This document shows positions 45,374-54,735 of a stretch of DNA of 64,000 bases, in pieces. The position numbers and the translations under genes are program-made. Below the pieces are notes generated by a model. The model was not told where the DNA came from and did no database searches. It saw nothing but the letters and a program-made list of their open reading frames with translations. Position 1 is the first letter of the stretch, and every line of letters begins with the position of its first letter. This stretch comes from Comamonadaceae bacterium UBA2121 (GTDB lineage Bacteria > Pseudomonadota > Gammaproteobacteria > Burkholderiales > Burkholderiaceae_C): NCBI GenBank assembly GCA_002331385.1, contig DCYB01000003.1, positions 1-64,000 on the forward strand. Reading direction: 5' to 3'.

Positions 45374-47692
45374 TCACGCGTTCTGGCGTTTGAGGCGCGC
45401 TCGCGCCCTGGCACGCAGCACCAGATACATCAGCGAGCCGATGATCAGCGCGCCCACCGCGCCCACCGCGACCAACAACAGCGGGTGGCGGGAGAACCAC
45501 CAGCGCACGAAAGTCACCTTATCGATCTTGCCAATGTGGTAGGTCTGATCCGCCACGAGGCTGTCTACCTGCTTGCCGCGAATGATGGCGGCGCTGCCTT
45601 GCAGGTGTTTCACCAGATCGGGGTCCAGCATGGCCTTGACGGCCTGGCCGAGCCCGCTGCTCTGGTTGCTGGTGAGCACCACCACGCTACGTCCGCTTTG
45701 CAGCGGTGACTCGAATCCGGCGATCACGGCGTCATTGCTGCTGCTGTTGAATTTCAGCTCACTCTGGCCGGGACGCTCGCGGTCTTTTTGCTCCGGGTCC
45801 CACCAGGTGAGCAGGCGCGATGCGTAGTCCGACAGGCGAAAGCGCTTGCTGCCATCGGTCAGGCTGAACGGCAGGTGCTCGGCCCATTGGGTCAGCAGCG
45901 GCTGCTTGCCAACGGCACCAATCAACAGCAGATCCTTGTCGGCCAGCGACTGCACCTGCCCCGCGCCCAGCGCCACCGTGACCGCGTGCACCGGATAGCC
46001 GGTGACGTTGCCCATCAGGCCCATGAGCGACAGGTAGGCGCCGTAGTCCGCAGCCTCAGGCTTTTCGGGCAGCACCACAGCGGTTTGCGACAGGTCTGCC
46101 ATGCGCGTGAACGGAAAACCGCTGTTGCCGAACGCGGACAGATCGGGCATCGCGAGATAGTGCGAGAAGCCCGAGATATCGATCGTCGAATCTGGCTCCA
46201 CCGTGCCACGCACGTTGTCGAGCGTAACGCCCTTGCACGCGCCTTCCTTGTCCACGTCGTGGTAGTAATGGAACTGCAACTGGCTGCGCGCGGGCAGCTT
46301 GAACAACGGGATGCGGAACGAGGTCTGCGCGGGCAGCATGTCGCCAATGGGCATCGTCTTGTCCATCAGGCGGTTGAGCACGCGATCGACGGCACCCGGC
46401 GGTTCATAGGACAGCGGGCGCAGCGGCACCGCGGTCAGGAACTCGTGGTTGACGTTGAGGTTCAGCGTCGACTTGTTGTCCTTGGGGCGCGAGGTATAGC
46501 GGTATTTCAGATCGACCGGAATGCCGTGCTGACGCCAGCCAAACAGGTCCGGCGGAATCTGGAAGTTCACGCGGATCAGGTCGGGCGAATAGCCCGAAAC
46601 GTTCAACGTGCCCGGTTGCGCCAGCTCGCCGAATTTGACTGGCCGGTCGATGGCCAGCCAGTTGGGCGCGTCATAGGGCTTGCGTGGCTCCAGCTGTTGG
46701 ATGTCCGAGATCGCCGCGCTGGCACCCGACAGCGCGGAGGAGCCGACGGACACGGCGGTGGCGGCGCGCTTCATCTCTTCGATGTTGGCTCCGCTGATCA
46801 CCAGCAGCTTGGCCGTCGGATCGTAGGGATGGGTCATCATCGACACCGACGCGCCCGCCGTGGCCGGCGCCGCCACACCGGGAACACTTTCGCCCGTCTG
46901 CATGAACACGATGGCGCTGCCCTTGGGCGGCAACTGGCCCACTACGGAAGGAAAGGTGGCGCCGCGAAAGCCCGCCAACGCCCCCAGCCACGACGACACT
47001 GCGCCTGCCGCCTGGAGTTGACCCGCATCGGGTGTGCGCGCAAAGACGAAGGGCAGCTCCAGACCGCGTGCATCGCGCCGATCGAAGAAGGGCTCGGGCA
47101 GCAGCGACAGATCGTTGGGCAATGCGAGCGAATTCACCGTCAGCTCGATGGCGCTGTCGTTGCCCACGTTGGCCCACAGGGTGGAGTTGGCCGGGTCCTC
47201 ACACTCCATCGTGTAGTGACCGATCAGCTCCACGCTCAGGTGGTTGAATTCGGTGATCAGGCGCGGTGGGATGTCCACTGTGGTCTGCAGCGCACGCCCG
47301 CCGCTCTCGTTGGGCACGGGCAGCGTTTTGACGACCTGCTCATTGACCAGCACGCGGATGTGCGAGATGTTGGCCAGCAGCGATGGCGAGTAGGAATAGT
47401 TCAGGTGCAGCCGCGCGCCCGTCACCACCTCGTCGGCCCGAATGCCGAAGTTCACCCCACTGGCGTGCTGGATGCCGCGCAACTGGAACGGATAGGCGGC
47501 CCCCAATTGTTTGAACGTCTGGCTGTAACTGCGCACGCCAGCCACTTGCGCGCCTGACGTACGGCTTTTGAGCACGGTCTCCGTGTTGTCAGTGGTCGCC
47601 GCTGCTTGTGCCAGCACCACGCTGGCGTGGCAACACAGGGCGACCAGCAGCGCAATGCGCTTCAAGGCGGGTGTCTCGCAGATCGCTTTCAT
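45374..47692 (-). CDS. bcsB: Cellulose synthase periplasmic subunit BcsB
   Basis: A 772-residue BcsB: signal peptide, two carbohydrate-binding/flavodoxin-like repeats (FELRGIQHA-type start FQLRGIQHASGVNFGIRADE), and a C-terminal membrane anchor (LLLVAVGAVGALIIGSLMYL) followed by a basic tail. It docks on BcsA and passes the glucan into the periplasm. It lies 86 bp after bcsA and 22 bp before bcsZ. Confidence 0.95.
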   Translation of the reverse strand: MKAICETPALKRIALLVALCCHASVVLAQAAATTDNTETVLKSRTSGAQVAGVRSYSQTFKQLGAAYPFQLRGIQHASGVNFGIRADEVVTGARLHLNYSYSPSLLANISHIRVLVNEQVVKTLPVPNESGGRALQTTVDIPPRLITEFNHLSVELIGHYTMECEDPANSTLWANVGNDSAIELTVNSLALPNDLSLLPEPFFDRRDARGLELPFVFARTPDAGQLQAAGAVSSWLGALAGFRGATFPSVVGQLPPKGSAIVFMQTGESVPGVAAPATAGASVSMMTHPYDPTAKLLVISGANIEEMKRAATAVSVGSSALSGASAAISDIQQLEPRKPYDAPNWLAIDRPVKFGELAQPGTLNVSGYSPDLIRVNFQIPPDLFGWRQHGIPVDLKYRYTSRPKDNKSTLNLNVNHEFLTAVPLRPLSYEPPGAVDRVLNRLMDKTMPIGDMLPAQTSFRIPLFKLPARSQLQFHYYHDVDKEGACKGVTLDNVRGTVEPDSTIDISGFSHYLAMPDLSAFGNSGFPFTRMADLSQTAVVLPEKPEAADYGAYLSLMGLMGNVTGYPVHAVTVALGAGQVQSLADKDLLLIGAVGKQPLLTQWAEHLPFSLTDGSKRFRLSDYASRLLTWWDPEQKDRERPGQSELKFNSSSNDAVIAGFESPLQSGRSVVVLTSNQSSGLGQAVKAMLDPDLVKHLQGSAAIIRGKQVDSLVADQTYHIGKIDKVTFVRWWFSRHPLLLVAVGAVGALIIGSLMYLVLRARARARLKRQNA

Positions 47693-47778
47693 AACTTTTT
47701 TCTCCGCTCCCTGATTTCGTGGAAATCTTCGTTCTGGTTATTCGTGAAATGACGTTCAAGTGATACGGGATGGCGTCT

Positions 47779-50010
47779 TCAAGTCTTGCTCTCTGCAGTC
47801 TTTCGCCCACCGCGCGAGAACAGATCCCGCAGCGTGTAGAGGCTGACCTGTTTGAAACCTTTGAGGCCGATAACAATGACGCTTCCCAGCGATGTGAGTG
47901 GCCGATCGAGCTGATGAGTTCCCCAGTTGTCCAACCAGGCGTCAGCACGCGCGAAAGTCAGGCGTGCCAATTCGGTCTGTAAACCCACCGGCATGTCTGC
48001 AAACTGAAGCCCCACGCGTCCGTTGGCGCAATAGCGCACGGTAGCGGGGAAAGCGGATTCCTCGTCACCCCGGTAGAGCGTGACGAAAACTTTGGTGTCG
48101 GACTCGATGCTCAATCCGGCTGGAACGCGCAGGCCGATACCGCTTTGCGAAAAGTCGGCGGTCTCGCAGCGCAGCGTTTTACCGTCCATGAATTGCAGGG
48201 TGGCGGGCAGCGTCGCGGTCACGCGCGGGGTCTTGCGGCGCTGGCGGCTTTCGCTGGCAACGGCCATACAGGCACTGGTGAGGATGACGTTGTAGCCCGT
48301 CCACAGCATGTTCATCAGCACGGTGAGGAACACCTCGGTGCTGGGCGCGACGATCATGCGCCAGATGCCGAACACGAAGCCCAGCAGGTTCAGCAGCAGC
48401 AGCACGAGGTACGGCCGCGCGATCATCCAGTCGAAGTATTCCTTCTCGACCACGCCACCCTTGGCCGTCACGTTGAACTTGCCCAGTTTGGGGTTGATGA
48501 ACGCCATCAGCACGGGGCGCGTGATGTACCACGCGAGCACCGATTCGTAGACCTCGTTCCAGAACGAATAGCGGAACTGCCCCTGCACGCGCGAGTTGGT
48601 CAGGTTGGCGTGCGCCAGGTGCGGCATGGCGTAGGCCATCACCATCGCTGCCGTGGCCTGGAACACGTGCGCACCAAAGTACAGGTACGCCAGCGGCGCC
48701 GTCAGGAACACGATGCGCGCCACGCCATAGAAGAAGTGCAGCATGGCGTTGAAGTAGCACAGGCGCTGACCGAAACTCAGCCCCTTGCCGAGCAGCGGGT
48801 TGTCCACCCGCGCAATCTGCGCCATGCCCCGCGCCCAGCGGATGCGCTGACCAACGTGGCCGGACAGGCTTTCCGTGGCCAGCCCGGCGGCCTGCGGCAG
48901 TTGCAGATAGGCGGTGTTGTAGCCAAGGCGGCTCAGCTTGAGGGCGGTGTGCGCGTCCTCGGTCACCGTCTCCACGGCGATGCCGCCAATTGCTTCCAGC
49001 GGCTCACGCTTGATGATCGCGCACGAGCCGCAGAAGAAGGCCGCATTCCACAGGTCGTTGCCGTCCTGCACGATGCCGTAGAACAGCTCGCCCTCATTGG
49101 GCGTCATGTGGAAGGTGTTGAGGTTTTTCTCGAACGGGTCGGGCGAGAAAAAGGTGTGCGGTGTCTGGATCAGCGCCAGCTTGGGATCGCGGAAGAACCA
49201 GCCCATGCAGATCTGCAGGAACGAGCGCGTGGGAATGTGGTCGCAATCGAAAATCGCCACATACTCCGAATTCGTCTGCTTGAGCGCCGCATTGATGTTG
49301 CCGGCCTTGGCGTGCGCATTGTTATCGCGCGTGATGTAGCCGATCCGCGCTTCTTCGCAGAACGCGCGGAATTCGTCCCGGCGTCCGTCGTCCAGCAGAT
49401 AGACGTGCAGCTTCTCGCGCGGCCAGTCCATGGTGTCCGCCGAGAACACCACCTGTTTGACCACCTCCAGCGGCTCGTTGTACGTGGGGATAAAGATATC
49501 CACATGCGGCCAGCTGTCCAGATCCTGGGGCATGGGCACCGGGCGACGCTGCAGTGGCCAGGCCGTCTGGAAATAGCCGATGAGCAGCACCAGAAATGCG
49601 TACAGCTCGGCCATGAGCAAACCGAAACCGAAAAAGGCATCGAGCAGATGCTCGAAGCCGATGGTCTCCGTCACGCGCCAGTACATGTAGCGTGACGAAG
49701 CGGCGATCGACAGCACGATCATCGCCAGCGTGATGAAGCGCCCCTGCAACTTGTTGAACAGCAGGGCGGTGACGAACATCCCCGCACCAAAGATCAACTG
49801 GCCTTGGAGGTCCAGCGGCACACTGACCATCACCGCGAACAGCACGGCGGCCAAAGCAATGATCGTCCAGCGTGCGAGGCGTTGCAGCCACGGGTATCGC
49901 TCCGCCTTCGCCTGCAGTTGCGCCAACCATCCATCGGCCTGCGCCGCAAGACGCACAGCCTCCCCCCGGACCCCTTCTTTCAGAGGCCTTTTATCGGTTT
50001 CGGCAGTCAT
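47779..50010 (-). CDS. bcsA: Cellulose synthase catalytic subunit BcsA
   Basis: A 743-residue family-2 glycosyltransferase. Catalytic motifs are complete: LLDDGR (207-209), DCD (255-257), TED (350-352) and QRIRW (388-392), between membrane segments. The C-terminal PilZ domain keeps the c-di-GMP motifs RKTPR (592-596, RxxxR) and DFSQSGIG (619-626), so the enzyme should be activated by c-di-GMP. It polymerises UDP-glucose into beta-1,4-glucan while moving it across the inner membrane. It lies 6 bp after bcsQ. Confidence 0.97.
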   Translation of the reverse strand: MTAETDKRPLKEGVRGEAVRLAAQADGWLAQLQAKAERYPWLQRLARWTIIALAAVLFAVMVSVPLDLQGQLIFGAGMFVTALLFNKLQGRFITLAMIVLSIAASSRYMYWRVTETIGFEHLLDAFFGFGLLMAELYAFLVLLIGYFQTAWPLQRRPVPMPQDLDSWPHVDIFIPTYNEPLEVVKQVVFSADTMDWPREKLHVYLLDDGRRDEFRAFCEEARIGYITRDNNAHAKAGNINAALKQTNSEYVAIFDCDHIPTRSFLQICMGWFFRDPKLALIQTPHTFFSPDPFEKNLNTFHMTPNEGELFYGIVQDGNDLWNAAFFCGSCAIIKREPLEAIGGIAVETVTEDAHTALKLSRLGYNTAYLQLPQAAGLATESLSGHVGQRIRWARGMAQIARVDNPLLGKGLSFGQRLCYFNAMLHFFYGVARIVFLTAPLAYLYFGAHVFQATAAMVMAYAMPHLAHANLTNSRVQGQFRYSFWNEVYESVLAWYITRPVLMAFINPKLGKFNVTAKGGVVEKEYFDWMIARPYLVLLLLNLLGFVFGIWRMIVAPSTEVFLTVLMNMLWTGYNVILTSACMAVASESRQRRKTPRVTATLPATLQFMDGKTLRCETADFSQSGIGLRVPAGLSIESDTKVFVTLYRGDEESAFPATVRYCANGRVGLQFADMPVGLQTELARLTFARADAWLDNWGTHQLDRPLTSLGSVIVIGLKGFKQVSLYTLRDLFSRGGRKTAESKT

Positions 50011-50016
50011 GTGTTT

Positions 50017-50829
50017 TTAAACGGTGATGCTTTGTTTTATGTGCGCGCCTAGCATGTTCGACACGTCGAGCACACCCATCTCCCGCGCAATCGTGGTGGC
50101 GCACGCGATCACGTCGTGCGATGCCTGACTTTCAGGCGCATGGTCCAGCACACTGATGCCGCTGGCCAACGCTTCGGGCACACTCGCATCGCTGTGAATG
50201 ACGCCAACGAAGTGTTCACCCGCCTCTTCACGGAACACCTTCAGGACATCCTTGGACAACTGGCGTGTCGAATCCACCTGATTGAGCACGAACAGTGTGT
50301 TGCGGAAATCCGGTCGGGCGTTGCAGTACGTGTTCAGCATGCGCTGCATCAACGGCAACGTGGCATAGGACGCGGCATCGGCCAGCGTCACCACCACCAC
50401 CCACTCCGCCACCGACAGTGCCTGTCGGCCATAGACGGAAGGGCCTGGCGGCGTATCCACCAGCACCAGTGCGTTATCTGGCAGATTCAGTCCACGCAGA
50501 TGATCGATCAACCATTTGGGATTGGCGTGGATCTGCTCCTCCAGCGTGATCCGGTCCTCATCGGTCAGCGCACCGTACGGCAGGATGTGCACACCCGTGC
50601 GCTGGACAAAACAGGTCTCGCTCCAATCATCACCCGCCAGACTGGAACGCGCCAGGCCGCGCTGCTCTCTCGGGTCGATGCCCATATGCAGAGCCAGCGC
50701 ATTCTGGGGATCGAGGTCGACAGCAAAGATCGGGCGACCCGTCAGGCGCAGCAGGGCAAGTGCCAGCGCCTTCGTCACCGTCGTCTTGCCGACCCCACCC
50801 TTGGCGGATGTAATGGTGAGAATTTTCAT
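50017..50829 (-). CDS. bcsQ: Cellulose-associated ParA-like ATPase BcsQ
   Basis: A 270-residue MinD/ParA-type ATPase with deviant Walker A SAKGGVGKTT (residues 8-17) and AVDLDPQNALALHMG. BcsQ localises or assembles the synthase, commonly at a cell pole. It overlaps the preceding BcsR/P-like gene by 4 bp and lies 6 bp before bcsA. Confidence 0.93.
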   Translation of the reverse strand: MKILTITSAKGGVGKTTVTKALALALLRLTGRPIFAVDLDPQNALALHMGIDPREQRGLARSSLAGDDWSETCFVQRTGVHILPYGALTDEDRITLEEQIHANPKWLIDHLRGLNLPDNALVLVDTPPGPSVYGRQALSVAEWVVVVTLADAASYATLPLMQRMLNTYCNARPDFRNTLFVLNQVDSTRQLSKDVLKVFREEAGEHFVGVIHSDASVPEALASGISVLDHAPESQASHDVIACATTIAREMGVLDVSNMLGAHIKQSITV

Positions 50830-51257
50830 CCCGTCCGCCGACCTGTAATGCGATCAAAGACCAGCTTGAGATCGAACGCCGAGGAAGGTGCTGCTGCTTC
50901 GCCATGTTCCGGCTTGGCGAAAAATGCCAGCGGGGACGCCTCTTGCGGCTGCAGGCTCTCCGTCACCAAAGGGGAACGAGCCGCTGCGGGTGCGGTCGCC
51001 GCCACGGCGCGCGCCATGTCGGTGGCACGCACTTCAGCCAAGGTCTTCATGGAAGGAGGTTCGCTCTGCACGGCAACCGTCCGGATGGCGCGAACGGGCT
51101 TCACCTCGTCGGCGTGCGTCCATTCACCCAGCGCGGAAATCAGCGGCCAACGTTCGCGAGACTGTGTGGTGTCGCGTGCGCGTCCCAACTCCTGATAGGT
51201 GTTGGATTGGCCGTCAAATGCCTTGTACAGATGTGCAACGTCTTTGAATTTTTGCAT
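50826..51257 (-). CDS. BcsR/BcsP-like cellulose accessory protein
   Basis: A 143-residue protein of low overall complexity. The N-terminus (MQKFKDVAHLYKAFDG, then QSRERWPLISALGEW) resembles the short BcsR protein of enterobacteria (ending in a similar RWPLL segment). The C-terminus (DLKLVFDRITGRR) resembles the end of BcsO/BcsP proteins. The middle is Ala/Pro-rich. It probably acts with BcsQ to assemble the synthase (inference from order and similarity). The ATG at 51257 has GGAAGAG upstream; an in-frame start 30 bases earlier is less likely. Confidence 0.7.
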   Translation of the reverse strand: MQKFKDVAHLYKAFDGQSNTYQELGRARDTTQSRERWPLISALGEWTHADEVKPVRAIRTVAVQSEPPSMKTLAEVRATDMARAVAATAPAAARSPLVTESLQPQEASPLAFFAKPEHGEAAAPSSAFDLKLVFDRITGRRTG

Positions 51258-51296
51258 GATCTCTTCCTTCCAGAAAAATGTCTCCAAAAATGCCGC

Positions 51297-51791
51297 TCAA
51301 GCGGCCACCAAACGAAACCGGGCCGACCCCCATTGGTCTGACTGTTTGGCCGTTTCCACCTTCAGCCCGGTTGCCCCAGCGGTATCGAACCACTGTTGAT
51401 AAACGCCCTGCAGATAGCCCGTTGACCACTCCGCATCCGGTGCTCCGAAAGCGGCGCTCAAGGGCGAGAACTGGTGGTTGATCGTCAACTCCCGGTCCGA
51501 TTGCGCAATCTCCACTGTTCCCCAATCGCGCTCGGACCAGATCCGGTTCATCTCTTGCTCCAACTGCGGCAATGTCTCACGCGCTTGCAATGGGTGAGAT
51601 TGTGCAAACCGCCGTCCCACCCGGACCATCAGCCGCCGGAGTTCCTGGGGAGGCAACGCGGCAGTGAACTCCTGCTTCATCGCATCCAGAAATCCGCGCC
51701 ATTGGCGCGAGCATTGCAAGAAGTGAACATATGCTTCACTCATTCCATTTCCTGCTACTGCTGCATTCAACTCTGCGTTTTTTGCGTCCAT
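51297..51791 (-). CDS. bcsD: Cellulose synthase subunit BcsD
   Basis: A 164-residue BcsD-like protein (YVHFLQCSRQWRGFLDAMKQ, then GYLQGVYQQWFDTAGATGL). In acetic acid bacteria BcsD forms octameric periplasmic rings that align glucan chains into crystalline ribbons. It is the first gene of the operon, 39 bp before the BcsR/P-like gene. The ATG at 51791 is preferred; a second in-frame ATG at 51743 (MSEAYVHF) with a purine-rich upstream is possible. Confidence 0.87.
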   Translation of the reverse strand: MDAKNAELNAAVAGNGMSEAYVHFLQCSRQWRGFLDAMKQEFTAALPPQELRRLMVRVGRRFAQSHPLQARETLPQLEQEMNRIWSERDWGTVEIAQSDRELTINHQFSPLSAAFGAPDAEWSTGYLQGVYQQWFDTAGATGLKVETAKQSDQWGSARFRLVAA

Positions 51792-52139
51792 GTTTCCCAA
51801 ACTCCAACTGGTTTTCCCGATGTTTCCAAACGACCTTGCAGGTACCACTCCACCGACTCATCCGGCAGATTCATCCGGCTCCACTGGAAACACCTCTCCA
51901 ACCCCTCGCAAAGACTTGCGCTCCGAAGCGGCAGTGCGTTTACTTATTGATCTTTGTCAAGCAACTGCCGCTGCGAGCAGCCGCGCACGAATTTAAGAAT
52001 TTCTGTGCGCACCTGTCATGTAAGTAACCAAGTCCGCAATGAAGTTCCACTCTTTACGATGCATCGCCAGAACTCACGCTCGAAATTCCTGAATGCAATG
52101 CGCCCCAAAACTACCAACAAGCTGATTCATATCAAAAAG

Positions 52140-52151
52140 AAGTGATCACTT
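52140..52151. promoter_or_regulatory. 12-bp perfect palindrome upstream of bcsD
   Basis: AAGTGATCACTT, without spacer, about 350 bp upstream of bcsD. Candidate regulator site. Confidence 0.35.
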
Positions 52152-52296
52152 ACACTCAAAACAATCTGCAATTCACTCACGATCTCGAATTCTCGCGATT
52201 TATTGTAACTATGCGTATAAATTGCCTACAAGAGCTTTTTTAAATGAATCGACACAAGTCGGTTGAGAACGTTTCCAAAGCGCGCAGACAAATGCC

Positions 52297-52324
52297 CAAT
52301 TTCCCCTTTAAATAGGGGAAATTG
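52297..52324. promoter_or_regulatory. Perfect 11-bp inverted repeat upstream of bcsD
   Basis: Arms CAATTTCCCCT and AGGGGAAATTG around the spacer TTAAAT. No T-run follows on either strand, which argues against a terminator and for an operator or structured leader. Confidence 0.5.
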
Positions 52325-52504
52325 TTCAGTAAAGACGCATTCGTAGCCATTTATGGGCTAATAAGTGGATTTGAAAACTATTGTGAACTGCCTTTGTTGC
52401 TTTCAAATATCAAAAAGTGCGCAACTTTAACCACCAACAAGTCAGTTCCGCAATCGAGATTCACTTATTTGCGGTTATGTGCCATTGCGAAATCGCACCC
52501 AAAA

Positions 52505-53950
52505 TCAAAGATTACTAACGGAATTCACAGAAGCGCTTACTTCAATTTCCGGCAACCAGATTCGTGCCCGCAAACCACGTGAGAGATTGGTGAACTCCAG
52601 CTTGCCGCCGTGTAACTGGACAATGGCGTGCACGCTCGCCAACCCCAGTCCATGCCCGGAGCGATCCTTGCGTCCGCGGAAAAACCGCCGCGTCATTTGC
52701 TGCAAGGCTTGTGCATCCCCTCCCGGCCCGTTATCGCTCACCAAAATCTCGGTGCCGGGTGCGCCGCGAACCCCATCGACCAAGGCACTGCGCACAGTCA
52801 CGAGAACCTGCACTGACCGGTGCTGCCCGGCTTGCGCTTCACTGTCGCTCGCGCCGCCATATTTGATGGCGTTGTCCAGCAAATTGGCCACGGCGCTCGC
52901 GAGCAGGTCGCCATCCCCAAGCGCCTGGGGATGGCCCTCTACGTCCAGGCGAAGCTCACCGCCACTTTCGTCCAGCAGAGGCTCGTAGAACTCAGCCACA
53001 TCGACAACGAGTGCCTTCACGTCGATCGCGCCGAAATGTGCCCTGCTGGCGCCGCTTTCCACTTCGGCGATCTGGAGCAGCTTTTCAAACACCACGCCCA
53101 GTTCCTCCACTTCCTGAGCGACCCGGCTCAGGACTTGCGCCTGTACCTGCGGCTCTTGTTGTCGGGCATTGCGCAATTGCAGCGTGATGCGCGTGAGCGG
53201 AGTGCGCAGGTTGTGCGCGATGGTGTTGGAGACGTGCCGAATCCCGTCCATCAGACTCTCCAGCCGATCGAGCATGCTGTTGATGTCGCGGTTGAGCAGC
53301 GTGAACTCATCATCGCGCCCCGTCACCGGCACACGCTGGCGCAGATCACCTGCCGCCACGCGCGCCATGGTGGTGCGGATGGCGGCGGCACGCTCGTCCA
53401 CGATGCGACGGAAGATGACCGCACCGATCAGCGACATGACCAGCGCAGTGACCGCGGCCAGCAGACTGGCGCGGCCCACCAGCTCTTCCATCTCGTGCTG
53501 CAGCTGCAGGTCAGTGCCCACGGCCAGATACTGCCCGTTGGGCAGCACCGCCACGGCCACCCTGCCGCTCACGATGCGTCCGGCGCGGCGCACCTTCAAT
53601 TCCCGAATGCCCAGCGCCGTCAGTCGGCGCAGCGGCACCACCGTCGCATTGCCGATGATGGGTAGTCCGTGCGTGTCCATCAGCATGACGATCTCCGTGT
53701 CGCTGTTCACGCCGTCCTGTAACATCAGGCGGATTTCCTTTTCCAGCTCGTCCTGCCCGTAGCGATCTGCGTGGTCAATCAGGCGCTTGAGATGCGTTTC
53801 CGCCTGCCGGTCCTGCCGGGCACGCAGCGCCCCCACGGTTTGAACGTAGAACACGGCCAGCACAACCGCCATGGTGAGCACCAGAAGCCCGCCATAGTTC
53901 AGCGCCAGCCGGAAGGCCGTAGAGCTCCAAGGCTTGGCGCGGGTCGTCAT
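52505..53950 (-). CDS. Sensor histidine kinase of the metal-efflux locus
   Basis: A 481-residue membrane kinase: first membrane segment at about residues 19-40, a periplasmic sensor of about 120 residues, second segment 161-181, HAMP, H-box with His246 in SNTIAHNLRTPLTRI, and ATP-binding motifs including VSDNGPGGD. It partners the response regulator that ends 5 bp before its ATG at 53950; a TTG at 53959 overlapping that stop is an alternative start. It lies downstream of the czc-like genes on the same strand, so it probably senses periplasmic metal. Confidence 0.92.
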   Translation of the reverse strand: MTTRAKPWSSTAFRLALNYGGLLVLTMAVVLAVFYVQTVGALRARQDRQAETHLKRLIDHADRYGQDELEKEIRLMLQDGVNSDTEIVMLMDTHGLPIIGNATVVPLRRLTALGIRELKVRRAGRIVSGRVAVAVLPNGQYLAVGTDLQLQHEMEELVGRASLLAAVTALVMSLIGAVIFRRIVDERAAAIRTTMARVAAGDLRQRVPVTGRDDEFTLLNRDINSMLDRLESLMDGIRHVSNTIAHNLRTPLTRITLQLRNARQQEPQVQAQVLSRVAQEVEELGVVFEKLLQIAEVESGASRAHFGAIDVKALVVDVAEFYEPLLDESGGELRLDVEGHPQALGDGDLLASAVANLLDNAIKYGGASDSEAQAGQHRSVQVLVTVRSALVDGVRGAPGTEILVSDNGPGGDAQALQQMTRRFFRGRKDRSGHGLGLASVHAIVQLHGGKLEFTNLSRGLRARIWLPEIEVSASVNSVSNL

Positions 53951-53955
53951 GGAGC

Positions 53956-54660
53956 TCAACTGGCCACGGGCAAATGCTGGGGCTGGTCCGACAGGCTGTA
54001 GCCCACGCCTCGGATGGTATGGATCAATGGCGCGTCATGGCCCTTGTCGACCTTGCCGCGCAAGCGACTGATATGCACGTCGATCACATTGGTCTGCGGA
54101 TCGAACCGATAGTCCCACACCGATTCAAGCAACATGGTGCGTGTGACGATCTGGTTCGCGTGCTGCATGAGGAAGGCCAGCAATCTGAATTCGCGCGGCT
54201 GCAGCGCCAGCGGCACGCCCGCCCGTTCTGCACTACGCGTCATGAGGTTGAGGCGCAGATCGGCCACCTTCATTTCGCGCGTTGGCGCGGGCGTCTGCGC
54301 GCGCCGCACCAATGCCTCCAGCCGCGCCGAGAGTTCAGAGAACGCAAACGGCTTGGAGAGGTAGTCGTCACATCCCGCTTTCAGTCCTCGCACACGTTCG
54401 TCCGTCGCCGTGAGCGCGCTCAGCACCAGCACCGGAGTGGTTTTTCCCAGCGCGCGCAGGGTCTGGAGAATTTGCAGGCCATCGAAATCGTCGGGCAACA
54501 TGCGATCCAGAATGATCACGTCCCAATGTTCCCCGACCGCCAATGCAATGCCCTGGACGCCGTCACCGCACACGCTGACCTGCGCGCCCTGCTGGCGCAG
54601 TCCGTCAGCGATGTAACTCGCATTGAGGGCGTCGTCCTCGATGATGAGAAAGCGGTACAT
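53956..54660 (-). CDS. OmpR-family response regulator of the metal-efflux locus
   Basis: A 234-residue regulator: receiver domain with acidic pocket (IIEDDA), phospho-acceptor Asp52 in IILDRMLPDD, Lys in LSKPFAFSEL, and a C-terminal winged helix (RTMLLESVWDYRFDPQTNVI). This is the CzcR/CusR type. It lies 75 bp after the efflux outer-membrane gene and just before its kinase. The target is probably the promoter upstream of the czcB-like gene. Confidence 0.94.
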   Translation of the reverse strand: MYRFLIIEDDALNASYIADGLRQQGAQVSVCGDGVQGIALAVGEHWDVIILDRMLPDDFDGLQILQTLRALGKTTPVLVLSALTATDERVRGLKAGCDDYLSKPFAFSELSARLEALVRRAQTPAPTREMKVADLRLNLMTRSAERAGVPLALQPREFRLLAFLMQHANQIVTRTMLLESVWDYRFDPQTNVIDVHISRLRGKVDKGHDAPLIHTIRGVGYSLSDQPQHLPVAS

Positions 54661-54735
54661 GAATGCCAGGCAGGGAGTGGTGAACCAATGCCAGACTATA
54701 AATCGGCGCAGATGGCGTCAGCGCGAAGCGGCCCT

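Larger units (their letters stand above)
51792..52504. promoter_or_regulatory. AT-rich region upstream of the cellulose operon
   Basis: A 713-bp gene-free region between bcsD and the histidine kinase stop, markedly AT-richer than its surroundings. It contains two strong palindromes (52140-52151 and 52297-52324), A/T tracts and no convincing ORF; a TTG-initiated frame at 52322-52582 lacks a ribosome site and known similarity. It probably carries the bcs promoter and binding sites for regulators or nucleoid proteins. Confidence 0.6.

Noticed and set aside
52470..52484. Sigma-54-like sequence pointing toward bcsD
   Set aside because: TGGCAC is present on the minus strand but the GC element is one base too close; sigma-54 spacing is strict.
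52322..52582. Small TTG-initiated plus-strand frame
   Set aside because: No ribosome site, starts inside the inverted repeat, overlaps the kinase 3' end, and shows no familiar motif.
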